From Blastopirellula sediminis (GTDB lineage Bacteria > Planctomycetota > Planctomycetia > Pirellulales > Pirellulaceae): a stretch of 64,000 nucleotides of DNA. The notes under the pieces are model-generated. The model was not told the origin of the DNA. It saw only the letters and a program-made list of their open reading frames with translations, and did not search any database. The stretch spans positions 2,258,720 to 2,322,719 of the forward strand of contig NZ_JAJKFT010000010.1 in NCBI RefSeq assembly GCF_020966755.1. Direction: 5' to 3'. Of the stretch, positions 30,145 to 39,783 are shown piece by piece; position 1 is the stretch's first letter, and every line of letters starts with the position of its first letter. The translations under genes were made by a program, and so were the position numbers.

Positions 30145-31209
30145 CTACGCCAACTTCTTCAAGAAGGTGACGCGTCCTCCTTCGACCCATTCGGTCACAT
30201 AGATGTTGCCATCTTTGTCGAAGCAAGCGTCGTGGGGGTGGATGAACTTGCCGTCGAGCCAGCGATCGCGCTCTCGGCGCATCTTCATGCCGTCGCCGAG
30301 TACTGCGGCTCGCCACTCGGCGTCGTCGCCGAGATGCGTGATCACGTTGTTATCTTTGTCGAGCAGCGTGATCCGCGCGTGCAGATCAGGCACGAGCATC
30401 ACTTCCCCTTGGATGTCGATATCGGCTGGGAAGAGGAGGTCGTTCACAAAGCCGAGATGTTCGCCGGTCGGCGTGAAATATTGCAGCCGCGCGTTGGCCC
30501 GATCGGCCACCGCCAACGACGGCGTGCGGCCGGGACGATCGTCGAACCACATCCCGTGCGGCGTCTTCATCTTGCCAGGTTCGCTGCCGGCGCCGCCCCA
30601 AGTCCGAACCCACTTGGCGTCTTTGTCATATTGATGGATGTAGTGCGAGCCGTAGCCGTCGCCGATGTAAAGGCCGCCGTCCGGCGCGAACGCGACGTTG
30701 GTCGGGCGATAGCCGGCGCCATCTTTGTAGACGCCGGGCTCTTGGGGGAAGTCCTTCTTCCAGACGACATCTCCCTTCAGGTCGGTCTTGATTACCTGGC
30801 AATGTTTCACATCCGACAGATAGAGAAACTCCTCGCCTCCTTCTTCGCGAATGTCGATGCCGTGACCGCCGCCGTGATACTCTTTGCCGAACGAGCGGAC
30901 CGCTTTGCCAGTGGGATCAAAGACGACGATCGCATCCATCGGCTGGCTGCCGCCGTTCTGATGTTTGATGTAGATCAAGCCTTCGCGGTCGATGGTGACG
31001 CCGTGGGTCGCGCCCCACTGGACGGTTTTGGGGAGTTCGCCCCAGTAATGTTGGCACTCATAGGTGTGCTCGCCGGCGCCAACGCGTTTCGCTTTGCTGC
31101 CAGACTTGTCGTCGGCACTTAGGATCAGTGGAGTCGCGGCGACTGCCGCAGCGGCGACCGAAGTCTTCAGAAAACGACGACGGGACGAATGCGCGGGACG
31201 ACCAGGCAT
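30145..31209 (-). CDS. Tat-exported NHL-type beta-propeller protein
   Basis: 354 residues. SSRRRFLKTSVAAAAVAATP (residues 8-27) is a Tat signal. The mature part is a six-bladed beta-propeller of NHL-like repeats: HGVTIDREGLIYI, GHGIDIREEGGEEFLYLSD, TNVAFAPDGGLYIGDGYG, PHGMWFDD..TPSLAVADRA, and PHDACFDKDGNIYVTEW. Such proteins in planctomycetes bind ligands or act as lyase-like (peptidylglycine-lyase-type) enzymes; activity here is unknown. ATG 31209 has AGGAG 11 bases upstream and puts the Tat motif near the start. Confidence 0.86.
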   Translation of the reverse strand: MPGRPAHSSRRRFLKTSVAAAAVAATPLILSADDKSGSKAKRVGAGEHTYECQHYWGELPKTVQWGATHGVTIDREGLIYIKHQNGGSQPMDAIVVFDPTGKAVRSFGKEYHGGGHGIDIREEGGEEFLYLSDVKHCQVIKTDLKGDVVWKKDFPQEPGVYKDGAGYRPTNVAFAPDGGLYIGDGYGSHYIHQYDKDAKWVRTWGGAGSEPGKMKTPHGMWFDDRPGRTPSLAVADRANARLQYFTPTGEHLGFVNDLLFPADIDIQGEVMLVPDLHARITLLDKDNNVITHLGDDAEWRAAVLGDGMKMRRERDRWLDGKFIHPHDACFDKDGNIYVTEWVEGGRVTFLKKLA

Positions 31210-31367
31210 GATGGGGCTCCTGACGTGAAAAACAGAAGTGGGCGGAAGAGTAGGGGAGCCCGCCATTCTATCGGCGCAATCAGGAAGTTGCCATTTTTAA
31301 ACGAGTTTTAATGCGCGATTATAGGCCATTGAGGCCATTGGGATTGCGCGGGTTGCCCGTCGGGGGC

Positions 31368-32447
31368 TTATTCCGGTTCGTCTTGCTTGTGGTCCTGCGG
31401 ATGGAGCCATCCCTTGTGGCCGAAAAAGAAGAGCATGCCGATCGCCAGGAAGGTCACGATCATCCAAAACATGGGGTATCCCCACGGCCATTTAAGTTCC
31501 GGCATGTCCTTAAAGTTCATGCCGTAAACGCCGGCCAGAAACGACATCGGGATGAAGATGGTTGAAACGATCGTCAGCACGCGCATGATCTCGTTGGTGC
31601 GGTTGGCCATCGACGAGAGATAGGTATTGAGCATGCCGCTGATCATGTCGCGGTACATTTCGATCACTTCGGTCGTTTGCACGCAGTGGTCGTAGGTATC
31701 ACGGAGGTGTAATCGCACCTCTTCGCCGACCAGCGTGTTCGGCTCCCAGACCATCGAATGAAGCGCCTCGCGCTGCGGCCAAAGGGCGCGACGCAGGTTC
31801 AGCAAGCGATTCTTCATATGATGAATCTTTTGCAAAACGGTGGTCGTGGGAGTGGCGACCGCTTCCTCTTCCAGGTCTTCCAGTCGTTCGCCGAGCACTT
31901 CGAGGGCCGGGTAATAATGGTCGATGATTGAGTCGGCGATCGCGTAGGCCAGGTAGTCGGCCTGCTTCTCTTTGAAGCGGCGATGTCCCGCGGTAATCCG
32001 CTTGCGGATCGGATCAAAGACGTCGCCGTATTTCTCCTGGAAGGTCAGGACGTAGTCCTCTCCCAGCACGATCCCCACCTGCTCGATCGTAATTTCCGCA
32101 TCGTCGCCAACTTTGACCATTCGCAGCACGATTAGGAGATTATCATCGTGCAGTTCCACCTTGGACCGCTGCGGAACATTGACCACGTCTTCCAGCAGCA
32201 GAGGGTGGAGCCCATAGATTTCGGCCAGTTCGACCAGCAGCCGTTCGTCGCCAAAACCTTGGACGTCGACCCACGAGACCCCCGATCCGGGAGCTTCCTC
32301 CAGATCGTCGAGATCGTCGATCCTTCGGTCGACGTGCATCCCGTCGACGGAATAGAGGATCTGGCGGATTCGCGGGGGCGGCGCGTCCTCGGGAATGACC
32401 AATGTTCCGGGGGCGGCGCCGACCTGAGGATGACGTTTTCGGAACAT
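31368..32447 (-). CDS. corA: CorA magnesium/cobalt channel
   Basis: 359 residues: a large N-terminal cytoplasmic funnel rich in acidic residues, the long stalk helix (residues about 215-285), and two C-terminal membrane helices. The selectivity motif YGMNF has G309-M310-N311 after the first helix, as in all CorA proteins. A second helix and a charged tail follow. It imports Mg2+ as a homopentamer in characterised members. A second metal-transport-type gene (CNNM) lies 3 kb away. The leader between 32448 and 32656 shows no Mg2+ riboswitch that I can recognise. Confidence 0.95.
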   Translation of the reverse strand: MFRKRHPQVGAAPGTLVIPEDAPPPRIRQILYSVDGMHVDRRIDDLDDLEEAPGSGVSWVDVQGFGDERLLVELAEIYGLHPLLLEDVVNVPQRSKVELHDDNLLIVLRMVKVGDDAEITIEQVGIVLGEDYVLTFQEKYGDVFDPIRKRITAGHRRFKEKQADYLAYAIADSIIDHYYPALEVLGERLEDLEEEAVATPTTTVLQKIHHMKNRLLNLRRALWPQREALHSMVWEPNTLVGEEVRLHLRDTYDHCVQTTEVIEMYRDMISGMLNTYLSSMANRTNEIMRVLTIVSTIFIPMSFLAGVYGMNFKDMPELKWPWGYPMFWMIVTFLAIGMLFFFGHKGWLHPQDHKQDEPE

Positions 32448-32656
32448 ACGGCTGATTTTTGGGTTCCCTGCCGCCGGCGGTGACGCCGCATTGGCAAGAT
32501 ATAGGCAATTGATAAGATGAACGGCCGATCGTTACACGGGGCGGGATAAATTTCTAGTCGAATATTGAGTCCGACGGGCCAAATAGCCGATTTCCCGACC
32601 TACACTGGCGGCATCATGCAAATAGACCCTTACCCCGCGTTAAGCAGATTTTGTCG

Positions 32657-33559
32657 ATGAATATCGTAATCCTCTCCCGGAAGTCCTCCCTGTATTCGAC
32701 CCGACGCTTGCGCGAAGCGGCGATTGAGCGAGGCCACACTGTGCGGGTCGTCGACTACCTGCGCTGCTACATGGACATCACGTCCCATCGCCCCCGCGTG
32801 CTGTACCAGGGGGAAGAACTGGCTCCGGACGCGATTATTCCTCGTATCGGCGCCAGCTATACGTTCTACGGCACCGCTGTCGTCCGCCAGTTTGAGATGA
32901 TGGGGGTCTTCACCGTCAACGAATCGCAGGCGATCAATCGCTCGCGTGACAAGCTCCGTTCGACCCAACTGCTAGCACGTGACGGGGTCGGTTTGCCGGT
33001 CACCGGTTTCGCTCACTCGACCAAAGACATCGATGGCCTGATCGCGATCGCCGGCGGCGCGCCGGTTGTCGTCAAGTTGGTCGAAGGAACCCAAGGGGTC
33101 GGCGTGATCCTGGCCGAAACGAAGAAGGCGGCCCAAGCCGTAATCGAAGCGTTCCGCGGTCTCGACGCGAACATCCTGGTTCAAGAGTTCATCAAGGAAG
33201 CCGGCGGCAGCGACATCCGCTGCATCGTCGTCGGCAACCGGGTCATCGCCACGATGAAGCGCCAAGCCGCGCCGGGCGAATTCCGCTCGAATCTCCATCG
33301 CGGCGGATATGCCGAAAAGATTAAGATCACCCCGGAAGAGCGGACCACCGCCAAGCGAGCCGCCAAGACGATGGGGCTGAACGTGGCAGGCGTCGACATT
33401 CTCCGCTCAAACCATGGACCGGTCGTGATGGAAGTGAACTCTTCCCCCGGTCTGGAAGGGATCGAAGGAGCGACCGAAGTCGACGTGGCGGGCAAGATCA
33501 TCGAGTTCATCGAACAGCACGCCAAGCCTGGCCGACAGCGAGACAAAGGGAAAGGATAA
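32657..33559 (+). CDS. rimK: RimK-type alpha-L-glutamate ligase (ATP-grasp)
   Basis: 300-residue ATP-grasp ligase. It starts [18 protein letters not shown], closely like E. coli RimK, with the ATP-binding [30 protein letters not shown] and the Mg-binding end [17 protein letters not shown]. RimK adds glutamates to the C-terminus of ribosomal protein S6 in E. coli and Pseudomonas. ATG 32657 is used; a TTG two codons upstream is less likely. An AstE/AspA-type gene follows 38 bases later and is probably in the same operon. Confidence 0.93.
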   Translation: MNIVILSRKSSLYSTRRLREAAIERGHTVRVVDYLRCYMDITSHRPRVLYQGEELAPDAIIPRIGASYTFYGTAVVRQFEMMGVFTVNESQAINRSRDKLRSTQLLARDGVGLPVTGFAHSTKDIDGLIAIAGGAPVVVKLVEGTQGVGVILAETKKAAQAVIEAFRGLDANILVQEFIKEAGGSDIRCIVVGNRVIATMKRQAAPGEFRSNLHRGGYAEKIKITPEERTTAKRAAKTMGLNVAGVDILRSNHGPVVMEVNSSPGLEGIEGATEVDVAGKIIEFIEQHAKPGRQRDKGKG

Positions 33560-33597
33560 GACGTCGCCCATCCGAGCCGACGTCAGTACAGGAGCCA

Positions 33598-34695
33598 ATG
33601 ACGGCCAACGAAGACGAAACTCCCGAACCGCGGACCAAGCGTCCGATTGACGATTGGAACGGCGTTATTATTGAGCCCGGCCAGGTTCGGGACGTCCAGG
33701 TCTCGATCGGCGAAAGCTATAGCGGCTTCGACGTGCTGATTCCGGTGCAAGTTCGTCGCGCCGTCGAAGATGGGCCAGTCGTCTTCATCACCGCCGCCCT
33801 GCACGGCGACGAGATCAACGGCACCGGCGCGATTCGCTCGTTGATCATGGACGACAGCTTACGGCTGAAGAAAGGGGCGCTGGTCCTGGCCCCGGTCCTG
33901 AACATCTTGGGTTTCGATAATCACACCCGCTATCTCCCCGATCGCCGCGACTTGAATCGCAGCTTTCCCGGTTCGCCAAGCGGAAGTCTGGCCAGTCGGA
34001 TGGCGCGGCGGATCTTCGACGAGATCGTCACCCGTTGCGATTACGGAATTGACCTGCATACCGCTGCAATTCGCCGGACCAACTTTCCGAACGTGCGGGT
34101 CGACTGGAGCAATCCCGACGCCCGGATGCTGGCCGAAGCGTTCGGCAGCGAATTGATCGTCACCGGCAAAGGTCCGGAAGGCGCATTTCGGCGGACTGCC
34201 TGCGGCGCCGGCTGTGCGACGATCATCCTGGAAGCGGGCGAAGTGTCGAAAGTTGAGCCGTCGATCGTCAGTTGGGAATTGCGCGGAATTCGCAACGTGC
34301 TGGTGAAGCTGGGGATGCTCTCCGGCACGCATGTCCCTGCTTCGCGCAAGTTCATCATCGAAAAGACGAAGTGGGTGCGAGCTGACCGGGGCGGTTTCCT
34401 GCAATTCCATGCGGCGCCCGGCGAGATCGTTCGCGAGGGGCAACTGCTAGCGACGAATACCGGCCTGCTCGGCAAGCAATTGAACCAGATCTTCGCCCCA
34501 TTCGACGCCGTTGTAATTGGGACGACGACGCTGCCGGCGGTCAGTCCCGGCGAACCGATCTGTCACTTGGGATTCCTGGTCGACGACGCCCAGACGGTTC
34601 AGGATCATTTGGATAAGGACGAGATGTACGGTACGGTGACCGATCACCTGGCGACAAATCTATTGATTGACCGTCCGAACGATACCGGCGGCTAA
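33598..34695 (+). CDS. succinylglutamate desuccinylase/aspartoacylase-family zinc deacylase
   Basis: 365-residue M14-like zinc enzyme. Zinc ligands are seen in AALHGDEINGTG (H..E) and DLHTAAIRRTNFPN (His); LNRSFPGSPSGSLASRMA is the substrate-phosphate/Arg segment. The C-terminal 100 residues form a beta-rich, lipoyl-like domain (ADRGGFLQFHAAPGEIVREG). The COG3608 branch is often next to rimK, where it is thought to trim or process glutamylated products; that role is inference. ATG 33598 is the only good start. Confidence 0.9.
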   Translation: MTANEDETPEPRTKRPIDDWNGVIIEPGQVRDVQVSIGESYSGFDVLIPVQVRRAVEDGPVVFITAALHGDEINGTGAIRSLIMDDSLRLKKGALVLAPVLNILGFDNHTRYLPDRRDLNRSFPGSPSGSLASRMARRIFDEIVTRCDYGIDLHTAAIRRTNFPNVRVDWSNPDARMLAEAFGSELIVTGKGPEGAFRRTACGAGCATIILEAGEVSKVEPSIVSWELRGIRNVLVKLGMLSGTHVPASRKFIIEKTKWVRADRGGFLQFHAAPGEIVREGQLLATNTGLLGKQLNQIFAPFDAVVIGTTTLPAVSPGEPICHLGFLVDDAQTVQDHLDKDEMYGTVTDHLATNLLIDRPNDTGG

Positions 34696-34770
34696 CTCGA
34701 CCGGAGATTCTATCCGGGAGAAAATCTGCCCTTTTCCGCAGGAAAAGGAGTCGCGAGCGGTGCGACAGAA

Positions 34771-34836
34771 GAAAAAAAGCCCAAATGGCGAGCTCGCCCC
34801 GCGACCAATGTTCGCAGGGCGGCTCTGCATTTGGCT
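34771..34836 (-). terminator. intrinsic terminator of the cold-shock gene
   Basis: Read on the minus strand, a long imperfect hairpin runs from AGCCAAATG to CATTTGGGCT with inner pairs GAG/CTC, CGCCC/GGGCG and TCGC/GCGA, then T7. It begins at the stop codon itself. Confidence 0.88.
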
Positions 34837-35033
34837 TAGATCAGTTGGACCTGCTCAGCGCGCGGACCCTTCGGGCCTTGGCCTTCAACATACGAGACCA
34901 ATTGGCCTTCGCGCAGATCGTCGTAGCGGACGCCTTCCAGACTCGACATGTGGAAGAACAGGTCCTTGTTTGACCCGGTGTCGATGAAACCGAAACCCTT
35001 GTCGGTCAAACGCTTGATTTTACCTTCTGGCAT
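34836..35033 (-). CDS. cold-shock domain protein (CspA family)
   Basis: 65-residue single OB-fold RNA chaperone. RNP-1-like KGFGFID and RNP-2-like LFFHMS are intact, with the usual end GPKGPRAEQV. ATG 35033 is used; a GTG three codons upstream would only add MIL. It has a strong own promoter (35121-35149), a leader of about 80 bases as expected for thermo-regulated csp genes, and a large terminator at its stop, so it is a single-gene unit. Confidence 0.95.
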   Translation of the reverse strand: MPEGKIKRLTDKGFGFIDTGSNKDLFFHMSSLEGVRYDDLREGQLVSYVEGQGPKGPRAEQVQLI

Positions 35034-35439
35034 CAAAATCACTCACAAAACATAAAGCTGCGACTGCCGGTTAAAAAAACACTCTCACAACCGGTACAGC
35101 CACCATCAAATCTGGTGTGCATCCTATGCGTGCAATTCGCCGTCGTCAACGTTCGTGCGGTAAATGGGGGAGAAATCGACAAGAAAACCGCAGTTAAGAC
35201 CTGAGAAATGAAGAAAGAGGCGCACTGCGGCTCCCAGGCGACCCGGTTTATGAGGATTTGCGCGTTTTGGGGAGGCGCCGTCTGCACACGAAAAAAGCGG
35301 AAGTCCTCCCTATTTTTGCGGTAAGTGAGAACCTCGCTCGGCGGAAAGAAGCGGCAGGTTTGGTCGGAACGTCGCCGCTGGTTCGCTACGATTGGAACGT
35401 GAGACGCCTACTCGCGACGAATTCTCCAGTGGGGCCGCT
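35034..35439. other. divergent region between cold-shock gene and CNNM gene
   Basis: 406 bases. It holds the leader and promoter of the cold-shock gene on the minus strand and presumably the plus-strand promoter of the CNNM-type gene. Two short open frames in it (62 and 82 codons) have no SD and no family resemblance, and are not called. Confidence 0.55.
35121..35149 (-). promoter_or_regulatory. cold-shock gene promoter
   Basis: On the minus strand TTGACG (35149-35144), exactly 17 bases, TAGGAT (35126-35121). Transcription would start near 35114, leaving an untranslated leader of about 80 bases. Confidence 0.7.
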
Positions 35440-36405
35440 ATGCTGACTTTGTTCCTCTACATCCTCGGATTCATCTTTCTCTCCGGCGTCGCCGCTCTGG
35501 TCGACGCCGCCGTTTTGAGCGTCTCGCGCAGCGAAGTCGAGGAGATGGTGATGAAGAAACTCCCCGGCGCCGTTGCGCTGCAGGGAGTGAAAAACCGGAT
35601 CACCCGAGCCGTCGTGGTGGTGGTGATCGTCACCAACACGATCAATATCCTCGGACCGATCCTGGCCGGCAACAAGGCGATTGAGTTGTACGGCGAGACG
35701 GTGATCGGCGTCGTCACGGCGATCCTGACGTTCGGCACCATCATCTTTTCCGAGATCATCCCGAAGTCGCTCGGCACGCACTACGCGCCGCTGATCAGTC
35801 GGATCTCGGCGCCGCCGATCCTGGCGCTGATCTACGTCATGTATCCGATTGTGCTGCCGCTCGATTGGTTGTCGCGGCAGTTGCAGCAAGGAGAGCGACC
35901 CGTCGGAACCGAGGCGCAGATTCGCTCGCTGGCGGCCCTGGGCCGAACGGCGGGGCATATTGATAGCGATGAAGTCCGCCTGGTCCATCGCGCCTTTCTG
36001 CTAAATGACAAATCGGCCGCCGACATCATGACGCCGCTCAAAGACGTCGCTGCGGTCCGGCAAGAGGCGACGGTTCGCGAAGCGGCCAAGCAAGTTCTCG
36101 AGCATACTCACTCGCGCTATCCGGTCTTCGGCAATTCGGTCAACGACGTCATTGGAATGGTCATCAGTCATGACATCTTAGGCGAACTGACGGAAGGGCA
36201 GGATCAAGCGCCGATCGAACGTTTGGTCCGTCCCGCGTTGGTCATCAACGCCGAGATGCATTGCGACGATTTGCTGAAGGAGTTTCGCGCCCAGCGAATT
36301 CATCTGGCGATCGTTCAACAAGCGAAGAAGACCGTCGGGCTGGTGACGCTGGAAGATGTGCTGGAGGAGTTGGTCGGCGAGATCGGCGACGAAAAAGAAG
36401 CGTAG
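35440..36405 (+). CDS. CNNM/CorC-type membrane protein (DUF21 plus CBS pair)
   Basis: 321 residues. The DUF21 membrane domain (about 1-140) has FIFLSGVAALVDAAVLSVSRSE, a hydrophobic helix with TNTINILGP, and TIIFSEIIPKSLG, typical of CNNM/MpfA/CorB Mg2+ exporters. Two CBS motifs follow (IMTPLKDVAAV, YPVFGNSVNDVIGMV, then IERLVRPALVINAEM). It is shorter than full CorC types because the C-terminal CorC_HlyC transporter-associated domain is missing. ATG 35440 (MLTLFLYILG) is used; a TTG 48 bases upstream adds a charged stretch that does not fit. Mg2+ export is the likely role. Confidence 0.88.
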   Translation: MLTLFLYILGFIFLSGVAALVDAAVLSVSRSEVEEMVMKKLPGAVALQGVKNRITRAVVVVVIVTNTINILGPILAGNKAIELYGETVIGVVTAILTFGTIIFSEIIPKSLGTHYAPLISRISAPPILALIYVMYPIVLPLDWLSRQLQQGERPVGTEAQIRSLAALGRTAGHIDSDEVRLVHRAFLLNDKSAADIMTPLKDVAAVRQEATVREAAKQVLEHTHSRYPVFGNSVNDVIGMVISHDILGELTEGQDQAPIERLVRPALVINAEMHCDDLLKEFRAQRIHLAIVQQAKKTVGLVTLEDVLEELVGEIGDEKEA

Positions 36406-36504
36406 CGGGGGACGCAATTTATTGGCGAGATTCGGCGAGAAGATTTAACCTGTGCAGTATCACCTCGTCTTGCACTCTTTTCTCGAAAAATCGGATCTCG
36501 TCCT

Positions 36505-38298
36505 ATGTCGTCGCGCCCCGCTGCGCCGATCCGGCGGATCGGCTTTACGCTTGTTGAGCTGTTGGTTGTTGTAGCGATCATCGGCCTCTTGACCGGCTTG
36601 CTGTTGCCGGCGATTCAAATGGCCAGAGACTCGGCCCAGAAGGCGAAGCAAAGATCTTCTCCAATGGCGACGCCGCTGGCCGAAGCTCCGATCGCACGGC
36701 CCTCGGAGGAAAGTCAAACGCCGCTGCCGACGATCGAACGGCTCGACCAGCGGATGAAGTTAGCCTCCAGCTACCATCGGATCGGCTGGGAGATCTATAC
36801 GCGGTTCGTCGTCGATAGCGAAGGAACGCTCGAAGTCGCCGCGCCGATCGGAGAGGAGCGACAGATCGCCCTCTTTCTTCCGTTTCCGGCCGGCGCGGTG
36901 GAAGCGAGTCATGTGCAGTTGGATCTGAAAGACGCCGATGGTCAGACGTTAGAGCCGGAGCAAGTGATTTACGGCCGCGACGGAATCGCGTGTCGCCATA
37001 CGTTTGCTGATGATCGGCCGGTCGTCGTCGATTGGACCTTTCAAGTTTCAGGACGCGATGACTTCGTCTATCGCTTGCCGCCGGCGGTGAAGATCGGCGC
37101 TGGAGAGTTGACGCTACAGATGGAGGTCGCAACCTGGTCGATTCCGGACGAAGCGCTGCAGCCGACCGAGTCGTCCGAGAAAGAGCTGCGATGGGAAATC
37201 GCGAACCTGGTGACGATGCCGGCGATTCGGGTCGACATTCCTTCGGCCCAAACTCCGACCGCACGGGTGCTGCTCTTGCTTCGTCTGACCGGCTTGGCCG
37301 TGCTCTTCTTCGGGGCAGGCTTCTGGTTTCTCAGCGAACTCGATCAGCCGGGGCGGCTCGATGATTTTCGGTGGGGGCACTTCACGCTGTTGGCCGGCAA
37401 CTTCTGCTTCTTCTTTTTGATCTTCACGACGCTCGAGTTTCATGGGCAACTGCAGACGTGGCAATCGATCATCATCGCCGCCGTCTTGTCGCTGCCGCTG
37501 TTGATGTTGCATGTGACGCGGATTCTCGATCTCCGTTTCGCTTTGACGCGCGTGATCCCGCTGACGTTATTGTCGCTGGGGATCGTGATCAGCGGCGTCT
37601 ATGGAGGGCCGTATCGGGACTACTTGTTCATCGCGGCCGGGTTTTTGATCGTCGCGTTCGTGACGGTCACGTATGGCGCGTGGCGGCTCAAACAGGAAAT
37701 GCATCGCCGCCAAAAGATTGCCGATCGCAAAGAGCAGGCGGCGCAGCTCTTGCGGCGGTTCTCTGGCGAACTGACGAAAGATCTCTCCGTCGTTCATCAA
37801 TTGCATGTCGACGCGGTGCGTCGCTCGTCGCATCTCGCCGGCGCGGCGAACGTGGAATTCGAGGCCGAATTGCAACTCGCCAAAGAACGGGTCGCCGAGA
37901 TGGAGAAGACCTATCAACGGTTACGAGATCAAGTGGAACGGGAGACGGCCGAGGGAACGCTCGAAACGTTGCCGTACTATCAAGCGGAGACCGAGGAACT
38001 CTCGCAGCGAGCGATCCGCTGTAAAGAGCGACTTACGGCTTTGCTGGAAAGGTTCGATTCGGCGACGCCGGCCTCCGTTTCTTCGTCGGAGGCGCTGGAG
38101 GAAGGGGCCCATTGCTTGAATTGCGGCGAAGCGGTCCTGCCGGGAAACTATTGTCCCTCTTGCGGCACGCAACTGGCGCGACGAGTTCGTTGCGACCAAT
38201 GTGGTGAGTCGATCACGATTCCCGTTCATTTGCTCCGCAAAAAGGCGCTTGGAGGTTCGACCCACTGTTATCACTGCGGAGCGAGCCAAAAACTGTAA
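36505..38298 (+). CDS. prepilin-like / polytopic membrane / zinc-ribbon chimera
   Basis: 597 residues of mixed origin. A basic leader then G13[18 protein letters not shown] is a prepilin-peptidase-type motif with Glu at +5 and the following helix. Residues 85-250 are a soluble beta-rich domain expected outside the cytoplasm. Five further membrane helices lie at about 254-277, 291-311, 320-339, 346-366 and 371-393. Residues 395-515 are a charged coiled coil. The end has four CxxC pairs (C537/540, C550/553, C563/566, C588/591): two zinc ribbons. I know no family with this order. The frame is continuous with no sign of a break. No clear SD at 36505. Confidence 0.8.
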   Translation: MSSRPAAPIRRIGFTLVELLVVVAIIGLLTGLLLPAIQMARDSAQKAKQRSSPMATPLAEAPIARPSEESQTPLPTIERLDQRMKLASSYHRIGWEIYTRFVVDSEGTLEVAAPIGEERQIALFLPFPAGAVEASHVQLDLKDADGQTLEPEQVIYGRDGIACRHTFADDRPVVVDWTFQVSGRDDFVYRLPPAVKIGAGELTLQMEVATWSIPDEALQPTESSEKELRWEIANLVTMPAIRVDIPSAQTPTARVLLLLRLTGLAVLFFGAGFWFLSELDQPGRLDDFRWGHFTLLAGNFCFFFLIFTTLEFHGQLQTWQSIIIAAVLSLPLLMLHVTRILDLRFALTRVIPLTLLSLGIVISGVYGGPYRDYLFIAAGFLIVAFVTVTYGAWRLKQEMHRRQKIADRKEQAAQLLRRFSGELTKDLSVVHQLHVDAVRRSSHLAGAANVEFEAELQLAKERVAEMEKTYQRLRDQVERETAEGTLETLPYYQAETEELSQRAIRCKERLTALLERFDSATPASVSSSEALEEGAHCLNCGEAVLPGNYCPSCGTQLARRVRCDQCGESITIPVHLLRKKALGGSTHCYHCGASQKL

Positions 38299-38499
38299 GT
38301 CGCCCAGCCCAGGCGATTTTCGCCCGAAAAGCGGTGATTTCGGCGGAGGCGCGTTTTGCGAGGTAAACTTGCAAAACCGCCTGTTTGGGGCTGGCGCCGG
38401 CGATCTGTTCCCTTGGTTGAAAGTGGCAAGCGGCGCAGCCAAAATAGAGGGATCCCGCCGAAATCACTTCTTTCCCTTCTCGCCTTTTGGGAGCTTCCT

Positions 38500-39642
38500 A
38501 TGTTGCGTTCGCAGACCACGCTTAAAGCTCTAGCCGCTACCTTCAGCTTTTGTGTCGTGCTTTCGTTCTCGGCCCGTCAGGCCGCGGCGATTCCGTTCTT
38601 CTGGGAAGTTTTCGAAAAGCAATACGTTCACAAGGACGCCGCCGACGACAAGGCGAAGATGTTCGCCGCCACAGCGACAGCCGCCAAGTGCAACGTTTGC
38701 CACGTCGACGGACAGGCGAAGAAAGAACGCAATCCGTACGGCGTCGCGCTGGCCGAAACGCTCAAGAAAGATCAGTTCAACAAAGAACGGATTGAAAAGG
38801 AACGAGACAAGGCCGAAGCGGAAGTGCTTGCCGCGTTTGAGGCGGTCTCTGGCAAAAAGGCCAATGACAAGGCGAAGACCTTTGGCGAACTGATCGCCGC
38901 CGGCGAATTGCCGAGCGCCGCTCCGGATGCGAAGCCGGCGACGCCGATGCCGGAGCCGGAGAAAAAGCCGGAAGAAGCGCCGAAAACCGAAGAAGTCGCC
39001 ACGCTATCGCCGGAAGAAATCGCCAAGATCAAACGCGAACTGCGGGCCGAGATGGAAGCGGAGCTTGCGGCGGCGAAAGCGGCGCTGGCCGCGGCGATTC
39101 CGAAGATGCTCGATGCGACGCGGACCGCCAACGAAATCGCCGCCAAGTATCCCCAGGCGCCGATCGACGAACAGGCCGAAGCGGAAGCGATCAAGCAGAT
39201 CACCGCGTTTGGCGGCACGGTCAATCGGATCGCTCAGAGCAGCGACGCCAAGGTGGTGACCTATCATCTTTCGGACAAGACGATTCATGACGAAGCGCTG
39301 GCCCCGATTCGCAAAATCGGCAATGTGGTCGAAGTGAACCTGATGGGAACCGAAGTGACCGACGCCGGCTTGGAACAACTGGCCGGCCTGAAGCAACTCG
39401 AACGGCTTAACCTGGCGAAGACCAAGGTGACCGATGCGGGACTGCGTTACCTGGCTGCCTGCGAGAAGCTGAACTATCTGAATCTGTACGGGACCGAGGT
39501 GACCGACGCCGGCGTGAATCACCTCTATGGCTTGCCAAGCTTGCGTCACTTGTATCTGTGGCAGACGAAAGCGACGCCGGAAGGGGCGAAGCAATTGTCG
39601 GGGGCGATTCCCGGTTTGAAGGTGAACCTCGGTTCGATGTAA
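38500..39642 (+). CDS. exported CXXCH protein with coiled coil and leucine-rich repeats
   Basis: 380 residues. A signal peptide (LKALAATFSFCVVLSFS) ends near ARQAAA. CNVCH (C64-C67-H68) is a single c-type haem-attachment motif in a short cytochrome-like domain. Next come a Pro/Glu linker (about 145-185), an Ala/Glu-rich helix (190-235), and at least four leucine-rich repeats of the VTDAGLEQLAGLKQLERLNL type (about 280-380). Only one haem motif and no clear axial Met, so whether it binds haem is open. GGGAG lies 6 bases before ATG 38500. Confidence 0.82.
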   Translation: MLRSQTTLKALAATFSFCVVLSFSARQAAAIPFFWEVFEKQYVHKDAADDKAKMFAATATAAKCNVCHVDGQAKKERNPYGVALAETLKKDQFNKERIEKERDKAEAEVLAAFEAVSGKKANDKAKTFGELIAAGELPSAAPDAKPATPMPEPEKKPEEAPKTEEVATLSPEEIAKIKRELRAEMEAELAAAKAALAAAIPKMLDATRTANEIAAKYPQAPIDEQAEAEAIKQITAFGGTVNRIAQSSDAKVVTYHLSDKTIHDEALAPIRKIGNVVEVNLMGTEVTDAGLEQLAGLKQLERLNLAKTKVTDAGLRYLAACEKLNYLNLYGTEVTDAGVNHLYGLPSLRHLYLWQTKATPEGAKQLSGAIPGLKVNLGSM

Positions 39643-39783
39643 ACGACGTTTACATGATCCTTACATGAGGTTCATATACGAAGAAAATTGGCATTCTTCG
39701 CCGGTTTGAAAGAACCGAACAAGATCGCTTCCGTAGTCAGGGGTGGAGTACTGTATCCATCCTTGGAACGGAAGAGAAACAAG

